Source of the DNA: Diphasiastrum complanatum
Taxonomy: Eukaryota > Streptophyta > Lycopodiopsida > Lycopodiales > Lycopodiaceae
Reading direction: 5' to 3'
Assembly: GCA_029204225.1 (NCBI GenBank)
Contig: CM055102.1
Location: 21,340,637 to 21,404,636, forward strand
Length of the DNA stretch: 64,000 nt
In this document: positions 46,653 to 57,463 of the stretch, in pieces
Layout: each line of letters starts with the position of its first letter
Position numbering within the stretch: position 1 is the first letter of the stretch
The notes under the pieces: model-generated
Told to the model about the DNA's origin: nothing
The model's database searches: none
Seen by the model: the letters and a program-made list of their open reading frames with translations, nothing else
Position numbers and translations under genes: made by a program

Positions 46653-48094
46653 ACTACTTCTTAGGAGCAATATGAATGCTTCTCACACAGGTGAAGCCTA
46701 GGTGGCAGGTTGATGTGGGAAGTGTCTCGGTCACTAGGTCTCCCTCTGTTTAGAGCTTTATGAAACCCAATTTGATGTCCTGTAGCTAAAGTTAGGGTCG
46801 TTTGAAGTTTTGCAATTTTGTGAGTTCAATTGGCAAAATTTTGAATTATTCTGATTGCATGCCATTAATTTCCCGAGTTTGTAGTACTGTGCTTGCATGG
46901 ATTGATTGGAAGTTGATTCTCAGTGTTATTCTAACAGCATAAGGGATTTACAGTCGAATTGAGTGGCTATATGCATGTGATGGATAACAAGAATGGAGAA
47001 GAGAGCAGGAATATTGCGGAACAGCTCTCCCGTGCTAATCAGCTGTTAGGTGCAAAAACAGTCTAATAGATAGGTTATGCTAAAGATAATCACAGCTTTA
47101 TGCGTTTTGATTGCCCAACAGGATCTTAAAAATTAATTCATACTCTAAAAACAAGAGTATAGTCCACCGAAGAGATTAGACATGGTTTGTGTGTGGTACT
47201 ACTGAAATCAGATTCAGTGTGAAGTATAGTTTTGAAATAAATGGAACAGCAGTATGATATTGCGAGTTCCTCAGGCGTCAAAGATCATCTGATCAGAAAC
47301 TGAGGAGTTGTAAACGTCCATGTTCTAATCAGAGTGAGTATCAAGTGCGATTAAACAACAATGAAAGTGCATTCAGTCACAACAAGCATTTATCTATGTT
47401 GTACACAAATAAAAACGTGCTGCTGCCATATCACACTGAACACAATACAAATAGCAATTACAACCAAATATTGATGGCGTAATTGGGAGGCTCAAATAAT
47501 ACGTCTCATGGACGTAACAACCACTAATCTGTGCTTGGATGATCTATTTATAAATTTCATCCATGTATTAGTTACATAGAATGTTTGTCACCTAATTGGG
47601 AAAGCCATTGTACTTGGAAGTATATGGCTTCTATGACAACTGTACATAGTGTATACGGTCAATAAATCAGTATCGTTGACGTGAACGAGGACGTCGCAAA
47701 ATATCTCACTTCACATTTTACGTAAAGTGATTTTCTCTCACTTCGCAAATTATGGGAAGTGGCTGGGAACGAAACTCGTTCATTTTAGATGATCTTCAAC
47801 ATTTTTCTCTCTCTGTGGGTTTTTGTGATAAAGCTGAAGGTGTCCTAAATAAGTTTAAGGTGCCCTCAAAAAAATGAAGATTTCTGTAATAGTTTGGCTT
47901 TCTCGCACTTTTCGAAAAAAAGCAAAGAAGTCAAAGGTACCTTTAAAACAACTTGAAGGTGCCCTTACAAAGTTGGCGAAGGTGCCTTTAACAGTTTAAT
48001 TCTTAAAAAAAGAGGACCTTCTGAAATTTATCTTTCCTTCCATTTTTTGGAAAAATACAAAAACGCCGAAGGTGCTGAAAAACAGTTAAACTTT
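46653..48094. other. Noncoding sequence right of copia copy 3
   Basis: About 1.4 kb without a supportable gene. From about 47830 rightward, phrases such as gaaggtgccctt and gaaaaaa-tgcaaa recur and lead into LTR family Y, so the right part is probably the rest of that minus-strand LTR. Confidence 0.4.
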
Positions 48095-48770
48095 TGAACT
48101 GTGAACAGGTTTACTTCTTCAAAATAGTTGAACGGAAGAAATCGAAGGTAAGTGCTGCAATTTTCGGAAAAGTGCAAAAAATGTGAATTGTGCAGCACTT
48201 AGTGTATTTCTGCAGACTGTTTAAAAAGTAATGTAAATATGCAGACTTGTTATAAATGCAAGTTTGTGGAAGTCCTTGGCCAAGTCTTCAATGACTTCAA
48301 GTTATTAAACTTAACATCTGAAGTCAAATTTATAATGGGATTGGTTACCCTTTGCTGGTGATAAGCCGGAAGTCCGTTGTAGACATTCTTCAAGTAATTG
48401 GTTGTCTAAGTTATGATTCACCAAGGAGGCAACTGTGGGCTTAATTTCCAACAACCCTTAAAACAAGTTGAAGGTGCCCTTAAAAAGTTTGCGAAGGTGT
48501 CTTTAATAGTTTAGCTCTTAAAAATAGAGGACCTCCTAGAATTTTCTCTCTTTGCATTTTTTGAAAAAATGCGAAAAGGGGACAAAGGTGTTTGAAAATA
48601 ATTAAATTATTGAACTGTGTACAAGTTGACTTCTTCAAAATAGTTGAACGGAAGAAGTCGAAGGTAAGTGTTGCAGTTTTCGGGAAAGTGCGAAAAATAC
48701 AAACTGCGACACTTAATGTATTTTTCTGCAAACTGTTCAAAAATAATGTGAATCTGCAGACTTGTTCTAA
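47935..48770. repeat. Direct repeat of about 310 bp
   Basis: 47935-48260 and 48460-48770 are related head-to-tail copies (acaagttgaaggtgccctta, then gttgaacggaagaa, then gtaagtg(c/t)tgca). They flank the LTR start at 48453. Nested or tandem LTR insertions of one family would explain it. Confidence 0.6.
48095..48453 (-). repeat. LTR family Y, minus-strand copy
   Basis: Reverse complement of 24047-24420. It ends ttaatttccaaca at 48441-48453, the complement of the LTR start seen at 24047. The LTR probably extends further left than the part that can be matched. Confidence 0.65.
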
Positions 48771-48779
48771 ATGGTGGTA

Positions 48780-48905
48780 GCATTAAACTTAGTGTGATAT
48801 AAGCTGTGAAGTAACAACTTGATCCATATAGCTTCTTTTGAATCTTGGCATACTACGAAAGAAAGTAGTCATTTGGTATGCTCATTGACTTGTTGTTATG
48901 TCTAC
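48780..48905 (-). pseudogene. Short copia RNase H remnant
   Basis: Reverse complement of 23640-23785, the part encoding ASKGAIWVKLLLHEL in the better copy. It carries the same internal deletion as the block at 28745-28873. Confidence 0.55.
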
Positions 48906-49780
48906 TAGTTGTCTATGTGGGGAGTGTATAGTCTTATGTGGCAGTAAGATTTCCTCAGGCTGAGTGAGCCTCAGTCGCTCATTTAAGTCAGCTTTACACG
49001 TATGTGTTTGTCAGTGTCTGATAGGATGTCAACCTAGCTAGATGGAGGATGCAAGTCTCATGGTGGAAGTGGGATTTCCTTAGTTTGAGTCATGTCGCTC
49101 ATGTGGTCCACTTTGTGTCTTGTGTGCAAGTTGAATGGGGACAAGTCAGTTGGTCGAGAGTGTGATAGACTCTCTAATTGAGCATTGTGTTTGCATGATA
49201 CTTTGTGGGTCAAACCTGGTGGTTTGTTGATGTGCTTGAGTGTGAGTCAAGTACAAAGTAGCAAGGATATGCATAACATTTTTTGAACATTCCATATGTT
49301 GCTACAATTTAAATCGCTTTACTTCTATCACATTTGAGCTTAAAGGAGAGACTTGAAAAACATGTTCAATCTAATTCAGTTGTATAAGCTTCAAATGTGA
49401 TATTGTAATAAATGTATGGTTAATCAGTTTTATTGTATTTAGTTGTCTTCGGGACTTGATCGGCCAATTGACATATTATCAGTCGGGCTCTTGTCTTGTA
49501 GCTGGCTGCTTGGGTTAGCCGAGTAGCCACATTGGTAGGAAATTAGCCTGTATAGTGGATTTTGGTTTCATTATGCTATACTTGAGGGCATGTGTTGGGT
49601 TTGTCAGTTATATAGGCCATATTGGACCTTATTCTAGTTTGGCAGGTATAAGGCCAATTTTAAGACACCTATCCTTTCATGCAGTTGGGGTGTTTTCTAT
49701 ATGTTTAGATATCTTTTGTAATAAACTTAACTTTTGCTTTGCCATCAATGTGAGGAGTGGCTATGGTGATTGATTGATGT
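48906..49780 (+). repeat. Repeat family X, copy 3
   Basis: Closely matches 35050-35905. The junction gtctatgtggggagtg near 48910-48925 is the unoccupied counterpart of the copia insertion site at 28878/35045. Confidence 0.65.
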
Positions 49781-50039
49781 GATCTACATACTGCACTAAA
49801 TCCTATCAAAATTTTAACTTCTAAATCTCATTGTAGCTAGTCCATAACGTCAAGTTTTATTTCATGGCATGGGAGAGTTATTTATTCTTAATTTTGCAAC
49901 CAAAAACCGATAAAAAAACAATTTAGCATAGCTTTCTTCACTATAATCATAGTTGTTACAAGAGCAACATTCTTTGTGCTGAATAATTGTATGTGTCTAG
50001 TCAAAATTGGAAATTAATCTTAAATTGCAAAACAATACA

Positions 50040-51597
50040 AAAATTTGAAGAAGCAAGAGTCAAAAGAGTTGGAAGAAGAATATAAGGACATTTATTTTCA
50101 AGAAAGAGACAATTCTTTATCAGAAAGCTTCAAGGAAAGAGACATGATCATCGAAGGCAAGAATTCACAAAACATCAAATTATTCTTAAAGAAAATAAGT
50201 GGACAAAATAGAATACAAAGTGCAAATTGTTTCTCACAAAACTTGTTGGACCCATGAGTCTCCTGATGAAACAGAGAATTTATGGCTCCAACATTCAAGC
50301 ACGAATAATGATCTGCAAAGTTTATTTTTTACTTGCAAATAACCCATCTCTTATCTTTTATTATGAATAATGGCCCACAAACTTTCCTAATTATCAATCT
50401 CTTCCATGCATAAAATAACAATCTCTTAGAAAAATGAGTGCTCTATCTTTTGGTATTTATACTTTTAACTTGTTGCATATAGTTTCCTTGCCGATTGCAA
50501 AATATTTCGAACACATATTTAAGTTCACGTTGGTCACATTCAAACATTGTTGCTTGACTGCCGCCAACATGACCACCTCCATTTCGACCCATGCTATAGA
50601 TCATAGCACAAACACAACCTTTGCAGATGTACCAACTGCCTTCCAAAACTTCCTGTACAATTATGCACAAGGTTAATACACTGATTTTTCAATTGTCTTA
50701 CATATTAGAAGGTCCTCAAAAGAGTAAAAACACATTCTACACATTAAATTGAGGTGTCCTATTTGGATCATTTCTATCTTTGAAGATATTCCAAGCTTGG
50801 AAACAATGTTTGGCAGTCAGAGAAGCTGCAGAGCGCTATACGCAGTTTTTTGCTTGTTTAATGCTTAAGGTGTTTATGCCATTATTTAATACTTAAGATC
50901 GGAAAAGATTATGATCCTGTTATGATCTATATAAAAGCACATGTCTATAAGCAGAAAACTGTAGTATCAAGACAAACTATAGTACCTTCAGATGAAGACA
51001 TGCTACGTGAAATAATGCGGGACATAGTTCACAACCGATCATTTCTCCCTCTTCATTACAAACACCACCAACTGCATCATTATTATCTGGAGAAGTTTCA
51101 ATTGTTAATTTTTCCTTATATGTATCGCTTTTAGGAATCTCTTGGCACACTACGGAAACATGAAAAGAATTGACAACTTTTCATGTATTGGAGTCCATTC
51201 TCTTCTCATTGTCATGAGGTGTCTTTTCTAGAGATACGTTTTTCATCTTCTTCGCCTTCGCAATGCACCATGGCAGGGATCTCCCATCTTTGATAAACAT
51301 GTTCTTTGCTGGACGGTGAAGCTTGGACTCAAATTTTGAGAGCTGCCATATTTTTGACAAGTATCTACAAATAATACCATTTCTAGTTAGGCGGCCTTCC
51401 TTCAAAATAATCTTGTCTCTTCTTCGAACGTATTCAACTATTTTATTCTCCTGAACGACTGCCATCCTTATGATCAATGCAAGCAAGTTAGATAATTTGT
51501 CATTGTTAACCACATGTTCATTTTTAGTACGCATCTTTCGCTTGCCTATTTTTATACATGCATTCATCATTGTACTAGACATAGACGTTCTTGGCAA
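50040..51597 (-). pseudogene. TDBD-PHD gene fragment, copy P5
   Basis: Nearly identical to P3. The first frame is 51181-51597 (KIVEYVRRRDKIILKEG, SKLHRPAKNMFIKDG), followed by a PHD exon to 50986, an intron 50653-50985 (333 bp), and a second exon EVLEGSWYICKGCVCAMIYS with FECDQRELKYVFEIFCN (50443-50670). The minus-strand frame 50098-50298 includes KFCEKQFALC, the next zinc-binding part. Since P3 and P5 share most of their changes, they derive from one duplicated segment. Confidence 0.73.
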
Positions 51598-51957
51598 ACT
51601 CTATTCCGAATAATCATGCAAGTTTTATGACGGATTGATGTGGAGATGTTGGTTATAAGCTACCTCAGCTGAAAATTAATGAGCTTGCATGATTAGAAAA
51701 AGAATTGGAAAGTGTTGCGACAGATTAAGGCGACTGACTATACTTTCACAGACTGTGCAATAACTGTACAAACGAATGCAAATTCACGGTTGTAGTGGAT
51801 CTGCGCTACAATATATTCAAACCTCGGCCTTTGCGACTGCGAATACCCCACCCCCGCGGCATCCCCTAGTGGTTGGGTGGGATGGCCGTATCGCGCCAAT
51901 ACTATACACGCAATCAATTAACAAGTGATACAAGAACAAGCTGCACACATATACTCT
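51598..51957 (-). repeat. 5' flank of P5 with GC-rich core
   Basis: Matches 37714-38070 closely. The GC-rich core lies at about 51835-51895. At 51957 it passes abruptly into the plus-strand flank of P6, forming the centre of an inverted repeat. Confidence 0.5.
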
Positions 51958-52460
51958 TTGTTTGTATAGTTATTATTGCACAGTCTGTCATAATATAGTG
52001 AGTCGACTTCTGTCGCAACACTTTCTAATTCTTTCTAATCATGCAAGCTCACTGAGCTTGCAGTGCTCAGGTAATTTCCAGCTGAGGTAGCTTACCGACA
52101 ACTCAACATCAATCCAACATAAAGCTTGCATGATTATTCCGAATAGAGTTTGCCAAGAACGTCTACGGCTAGTACAACAATGAATTCTTGTATAAAAATA
52201 GGCAAGTGAAAGATGTGTACTGAAGATGAACCCGTGGTAAACAATGACAAATTATCTAACTTGTTTGCATTGATCATAACAATGGCAGTCGTTGAGGAGA
52301 AAAAAATAGTCCCCAATACATTCGAAGAAAAGACAAGATTATTTTGAAGGAAGGTCGCCTAATCAGAAATGGCATTATTTGTAGTTGTTGCTCAAAAATA
52401 TGGCAGCTCTCAAAATTTGAGTCCCATGTTGGTAGCAAGCTTCATCGGCCAGCAGAAAAC
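51958..52460 (+). pseudogene. TDBD-PHD gene fragment, copy P6 (PHD deleted)
   Basis: Plus-strand copy facing P5. It keeps the TDBD start with NGIICSCCSKIWQLSKFESH and VGSKLHRPAENM (52344 on), with both CxxC cysteines unlike most copies. It then jumps at about 52461 from the TDBD to the part after the second zinc region (ATNSLFHQE-like frame), so the PHD exon, the intron and the second exon are deleted. Confidence 0.65.
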
Positions 52461-53880
52461 ATGAGCCACAAATTCTCTGTTTCATTAGGAGAGTCATATG
52501 TCCAACAAATTTTGTGGGAAACAAGGTGCACTATGTATTCTATTTTATCCACTTATTTTTTTTAATAATAATTTGCTGATTTGTGAATTCTTCCCTTCGA
52601 TGATCATGTCTCTTTCCTTGAAGCTTTCTGATGAAGAGTTGTCTCTTTCTTGAATATAGATGTCCTTATTCTCTTCCTCCAACTCTTTTGACTCTTACTT
52701 CTTCAGATTAGAGTGTTTTATTTTTGTATTGTTTTGCAATTTAAGATTAATTTCCAAGTTTGACTAGACACATGTAATTATTTAGCACAAAGAATGTTGT
52801 TCTTCATTACAATTATGATTATAGTGAAGAAAGCTATGCTCAATTGTTATTATCAGTTTTTGGTTGCAAAATTAAGAATAAATAAGTCTCTCATGCCATG
52901 ACATAAAATTTGACAGTGTGGACTAGATACAATGAGATTTAGGAGTTAAAATTTCGATAAGATCTAGTGCACTATGTAGATCACATCAATCAATCACCTT
53001 AGCCACTCCTCACAAGTTGATGGCAAAGCAAAATTTAAGCATATTATAAAGGAAGTATAAATATATAGGAAACACCCCAACTGCATGAAAGGATAGGTGT
53101 CCTAAAATTGGCCTTTCACCTGCCAAACTAGAATAGGGCCCAATATGGCCTATATAAGTAACAAGCCCAAGACATGCCCTCTAGTATAGCATAATGAAAC
53201 CAAAATCTACTATACAAACTAATTTCCTACCAATTGGCTACTCGGCTAACCAAAGCAGCCGACTATAGGATGAGATCCCGCCGACTGATATGTCGATGGT
53301 CAGTCAGGTTCCGAAGACAACTAAATACAATAAATGCGATTAACCATACATTTATCAGAATATCACATTTGAAGCTTATACAATTGAATTGATTGAACAT
53401 GTTCTTCAAGTCTCTCCCTTAAGCTTAAATGTGATAGGAGTAAAGCGATAAAAATTGTAGCAACATACGGAATGTCCAAAAGATGTTATGCATATCCCTG
53501 CTACTTTGTACATGACTCACACTCAAGCACATCAACAAACCACCAGGTTTGACCCACAAAGTATCTTGCAAACACAATGCTCACTTAGAGAGTCTACCAC
53601 ACTCTTGACCAACTGACTTGTCCCCATTCAACTTGCACACAAGACACAAGTGGATCACATGAGGGACATGGCTCGAACTAAGGAAATCTCACTGCCACCA
53701 TGAGACTTGCATCCTCCATCTAGCTAGGTTGACATCCTATCAGACACTTACAAGCACATATGTGTAAAGATGACTTAAAAGTGCGACTGAGGCTCAACCT
53801 GAGGAAATCTTAGTGCCACCATAAGACTATATCTTACAACTAGTAGACATAATGACAAGTCAATGAGCATACCGAATGAC
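52461..53880 (-). repeat. 3' part of the P6 unit and repeat family X, copy 4
   Basis: Up to about 52970 it matches the 3' part of P1 (22340-22790). From 52980 it is family X in minus orientation. Taken together with 48906-51957 it forms one large imperfect inverted repeat of about 5 kb. No gene. Confidence 0.62.
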
Positions 53881-54156
53881 TACTTTCTTTCAATGTAGCA
53901 AATGTATAAACACATACAACTAAATGATCAAGGCCTATCCATAAGTGGTATCTTGTCATACCAACACTTGTCACTTGTAGATCCGCTATTACACCACTGG
54001 TTGTTAATTAGATCCTCTCGCTAGTGGGCCGCACCTGTCAACAAGATGACCTCATGTCCAAGCATATCAAATAGATGTCCACATACATCATCCAAGATCA
54101 ACCATCTCGAATCAATGAGTGTTCCAAGCCTCATCCTTGATGTATCTCCCAAACAA
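53881..54156. other. Spacer, nothing recognised
   Basis: Minus-strand ORF 54021-54218 runs into repeat block R and has no known domain. Confidence 0.35.
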
Positions 54157-54533
54157 AGCCATGCTCGAGCCGCTTTGCCCTGACATCTTGTCCAATAACT
54201 CCTAAAGCTGATCCCCATTCATTTCCCATGCTCCAAGCACAAGAGTCTACCAAGGACTCAACAAATGAATGTACACAAACCTCACCATAGGCTATACCTA
54301 AGTAGATCGCCCATCTCCCAAAGATACTGTTAATAATTTGCCTCTCCTACATCCCATGTAGGCTCAACTTTCCCATGGTTGACATTGCCAACTCCGATTT
54401 GATCAGCACATAGGCTTCACGTGCGAAACCTATCTCACCACTGTATACATCAAGTCAACCCAATCAAAGCAAATGCATACTAGATCCACCATCGTGATGA
54501 GAAAATCACCCACGATCCTGTAGCATCTCAGGT
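54157..54533 (-). repeat. Dispersed repeat block R, copy 2
   Basis: Matches 39774-40147. Here a longer minus-strand frame can be followed (FAREAYVLIKSELAMSTMGK, one stop, then RWAIYLGIAYGEVCVHSFVE). No family is recognised. Confidence 0.75.
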
Positions 54534-55072
54534 TGATTACGTCCATCAGAAACTTGTACCCTGCACTATTTGATCACCAGTATCCATTACACTCTAATAG
54601 CTCTCCAAGAATCTATCCACCTATAGTGCAACTAGACTCCAACTGGATCTTGCTTATTGAATAATGATCGATGAAAAACATGTGATGCCAACCTAGAGAT
54701 TACTACCTATGCATATAACCATGCAACTCACCTGAATACTCACCAAACTATCAACAATTATTCCTTGAGTATTCATCTGATCCATCCTTGTCGGCTCACA
54801 ACAATAGTCATGCTAGATTCACATCATCCCATAATGCACACCATGCCCTTAGGATATGTACCACCTCCAAGTACACTCCATGCCACCTACCTCCAAGTAG
54901 GCCTGACCTATTCCTAGATCACCACACATGATGCACTAGCTAAAGAACATTCAGTATGCATACAATGATGTATCATACCTGAGCAACTTTAGCATCTCCC
55001 TAATTGCCACCCCAATGTATTGATGCTCCACATACTATGCTCAGCTGATGTCTTCCATCCTGGTCACCATAA
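54534..55072. other. Intergenic, nothing recognised
   Basis: About 540 bases, no supportable ORF. It adjoins the truncated left LTR of the copia element that follows. Confidence 0.4.
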
Positions 55073-55919
55073 CACAATAAAGAATAGTATTGATTCAAAA
55101 TGAAACAGAAGTAAATGAGTATAGTAAGTTGTGGATTGAAGCCTCGTACTCTATGCTATCTTTGAACGGCCAAAATGAAAGTCTGAATTAATGCGCAATG
55201 TTGATAAGCAGTGGCACTATAGCAATCACTAAAACGACTCTAAGAAGTGAGCTAGAATTCTCAGGAGTGTTCAAGCTCGCAGGCTTGAGAGAGAGAGCTA
55301 ACTATTCAAATGCTTATAATAATCATGATTTTCAATGAATCTGATTATCATTAAACTGTATGAATATGAACAGCTATTTATACTAAAAAATTAGGTCGTC
55401 AATTGTGATCGCCAGTTGGCTAGTGATCCACGGGCATCCATCCGGTCCTTGTCAGTGATTGTTGATAAGCGATGAAATTGTCCGTAAACGTTCTATCTGC
55501 ATAAATGAACCAAAACTGTAGCTCTACAATAATGAACTAAAACAACCACAGGTGACACTGTCGGGTTTTTTGCAAAAAAGACAAAAAAGGAGGTGCCCTT
55601 AAATCTCATTTAGGGTTGTCCCACACTTTGCTAGAGTCATTTTTGTAACATTTGAGGCTCTTTGAAAAAAGTCGACACTGTGATTTTACACGAGATTTCT
55701 ATCAGGCAAAAAATGTGAAAAAGCAACACTGCATTTTTCAACGAGATTTTTCTGACAGGCGAAAAAATGTGACAATGTGGTAACACTCAGTGTAATTCTG
55801 CAGACTATGTGAAGGCACTTGTAGATTGTGTAAAGACACGAGAAAATCAGCAAAACTAGATAAAAATGGATGAAGATTGAAATTGATTAGTCGATTGGTA
55901 GAGGGAGAATAATCCAACA
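55073..55919 (-). repeat. Truncated 3' LTR of the older copia
   Basis: Matches 60447-61408 but has only a short GA run near 55286 where the other LTR has more than fifty repeats. It ends ataatccaaca, like the 5' LTR. Confidence 0.9.
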
Positions 55920-56046
55920 CTCCCCCTTAATCTGAAACCTTGAATGCCTTGACCTTCAAACTTAGTTCTACACAAAATCTTCTGTGTGATTCTAAATTTA
56001 AATCTTTGGTAAAAATATCAGTTGTCATATCTTGCGTTCTACAGTA

Positions 56047-57330
56047 CTACAATCTGACCTCTTCGTTGCAAACTTTGCTTCTGACAAAATGATACTTCAG
56101 TTCAATGTGCTTACTCCTGGAATGAAATCTAAGGTTGGTTGATAAAACGATGGCACTTTGATTATCACAAAATAATTGTGTCGGAGCATATTGATTCAGA
56201 ACAATATCTGAGAGTAAGTTCCTCAACCAAATTGTCTCCTTTGTAGCTTGAGAGGCTGCGATATACTCTGATTTAGTGGAAGATAGAGCTATTGAAGATT
56301 GCTTGCGACTGTTGTAGTAAACTGGACCATTGTTGATGTAGATTGTAAATCTGGAAGTAGATTTACGAGTGTCTACATCTCCTACCCAACTCGCATCTAT
56401 ATAACCACTAAAAAAATTGAGTTTGTCGTTGCCAACTACTCCATAACAAATGCAAAAGTCCATAGTAGCTCAAAGATATCTCATGACTCTGATAAGAGCC
56501 TTCCAATGTGTTATACCATGATTAGTCGTATACTGAATGAGAGAGCTGACTGCAAAAGCTATGTCTGGCCTGGTACAGATCATGGCATACATAAGATATC
56601 CTATAATAGAATGGTAAGGATACTCACGCATCTGCTGCTTCTCATGAATTGTTTGAAGACATTGGTCCTTTGACAATTTGAGTCTTGGTTCCATTGGTGA
56701 GAGAGCTAACTTGCAATTCATCATATTATATCTGACTAAAATGTTGTAGATGTATCTTTGTTGCATAATGTAGATCTCTGTCTCTATGGATTTGTATACC
56801 AAGGTAGAAATGAGCTTCGCCCAGATCGGTCATGTCAAATTTAGAGGATAGCATTGTTTTTTCCTCTTTTATCAGATCGGTGCTATTGCTGAAAAGCAAT
56901 GTACCATCCATGTACAAAGTGATAATGATAAAAGACTGCTGCACTGCTTTGAAGTAAATGTTTGAATCTGAAGAGCTAGGTGTATAGCCATGATTAATAA
57001 GAAAAGTATTGATCCTTTGAAACCATGCTCGAACAGATTGTTTCAAGCCATAAAGTGCCTTGTGGAGTTTACACACATGATTGTATTTACCCTCAATAAT
57101 ATAACCTTCGGGTTGCACTATATAAATGTCTTCTTTAATAACTCCATTGAGATATGTTGTCTGTACATCCATTTGATGTATTTCCAAATTTGTTGTAGTG
57201 GCAAATGATAGCAAAAGTCGAATAGAAGAATGCTTGACTATTGGACTGAAGGTCTCAGTGTAATCAATGTTGTATACCTAAGAAAAACCTCTGGCTACTA
57301 GTCGTGCCTTCCCTTTGTTGATGCTTCCAT
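56047..57330 (-). pseudogene. Older copia: RT and RNase H remnants
   Basis: RNase H frame 56047-56463 (RKSTSRFTIYINNGPVYYNS, ALSSTKSEYIAASQATKE, FCDNQSAIVLSTNLRFHSRS) and RT frames 56470-57214 (QMDVQTTYLNGVIKEDIYIV, YGLKQSVRAWFQRI, GYLMYAMICTRPDIAFAV). The polymerase motif reads YMDG instead of YVDD, losing the second aspartate (codon near 56905). A TAG breaks the frame at about 57279-57281. Not functional. Confidence 0.92.
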
Positions 57331-57463
57331 CTGCATTGTATTTGACTTTGAAAATCCATTTGCAATCAACTACGTTTTTGCTGGCAAGTAATTCGACAAT
57401 CGTCCACGTCTGGTTCTTGATAAGAGATGAATACTCTTTATCCATAGCTTCTGTCCAGAGATC

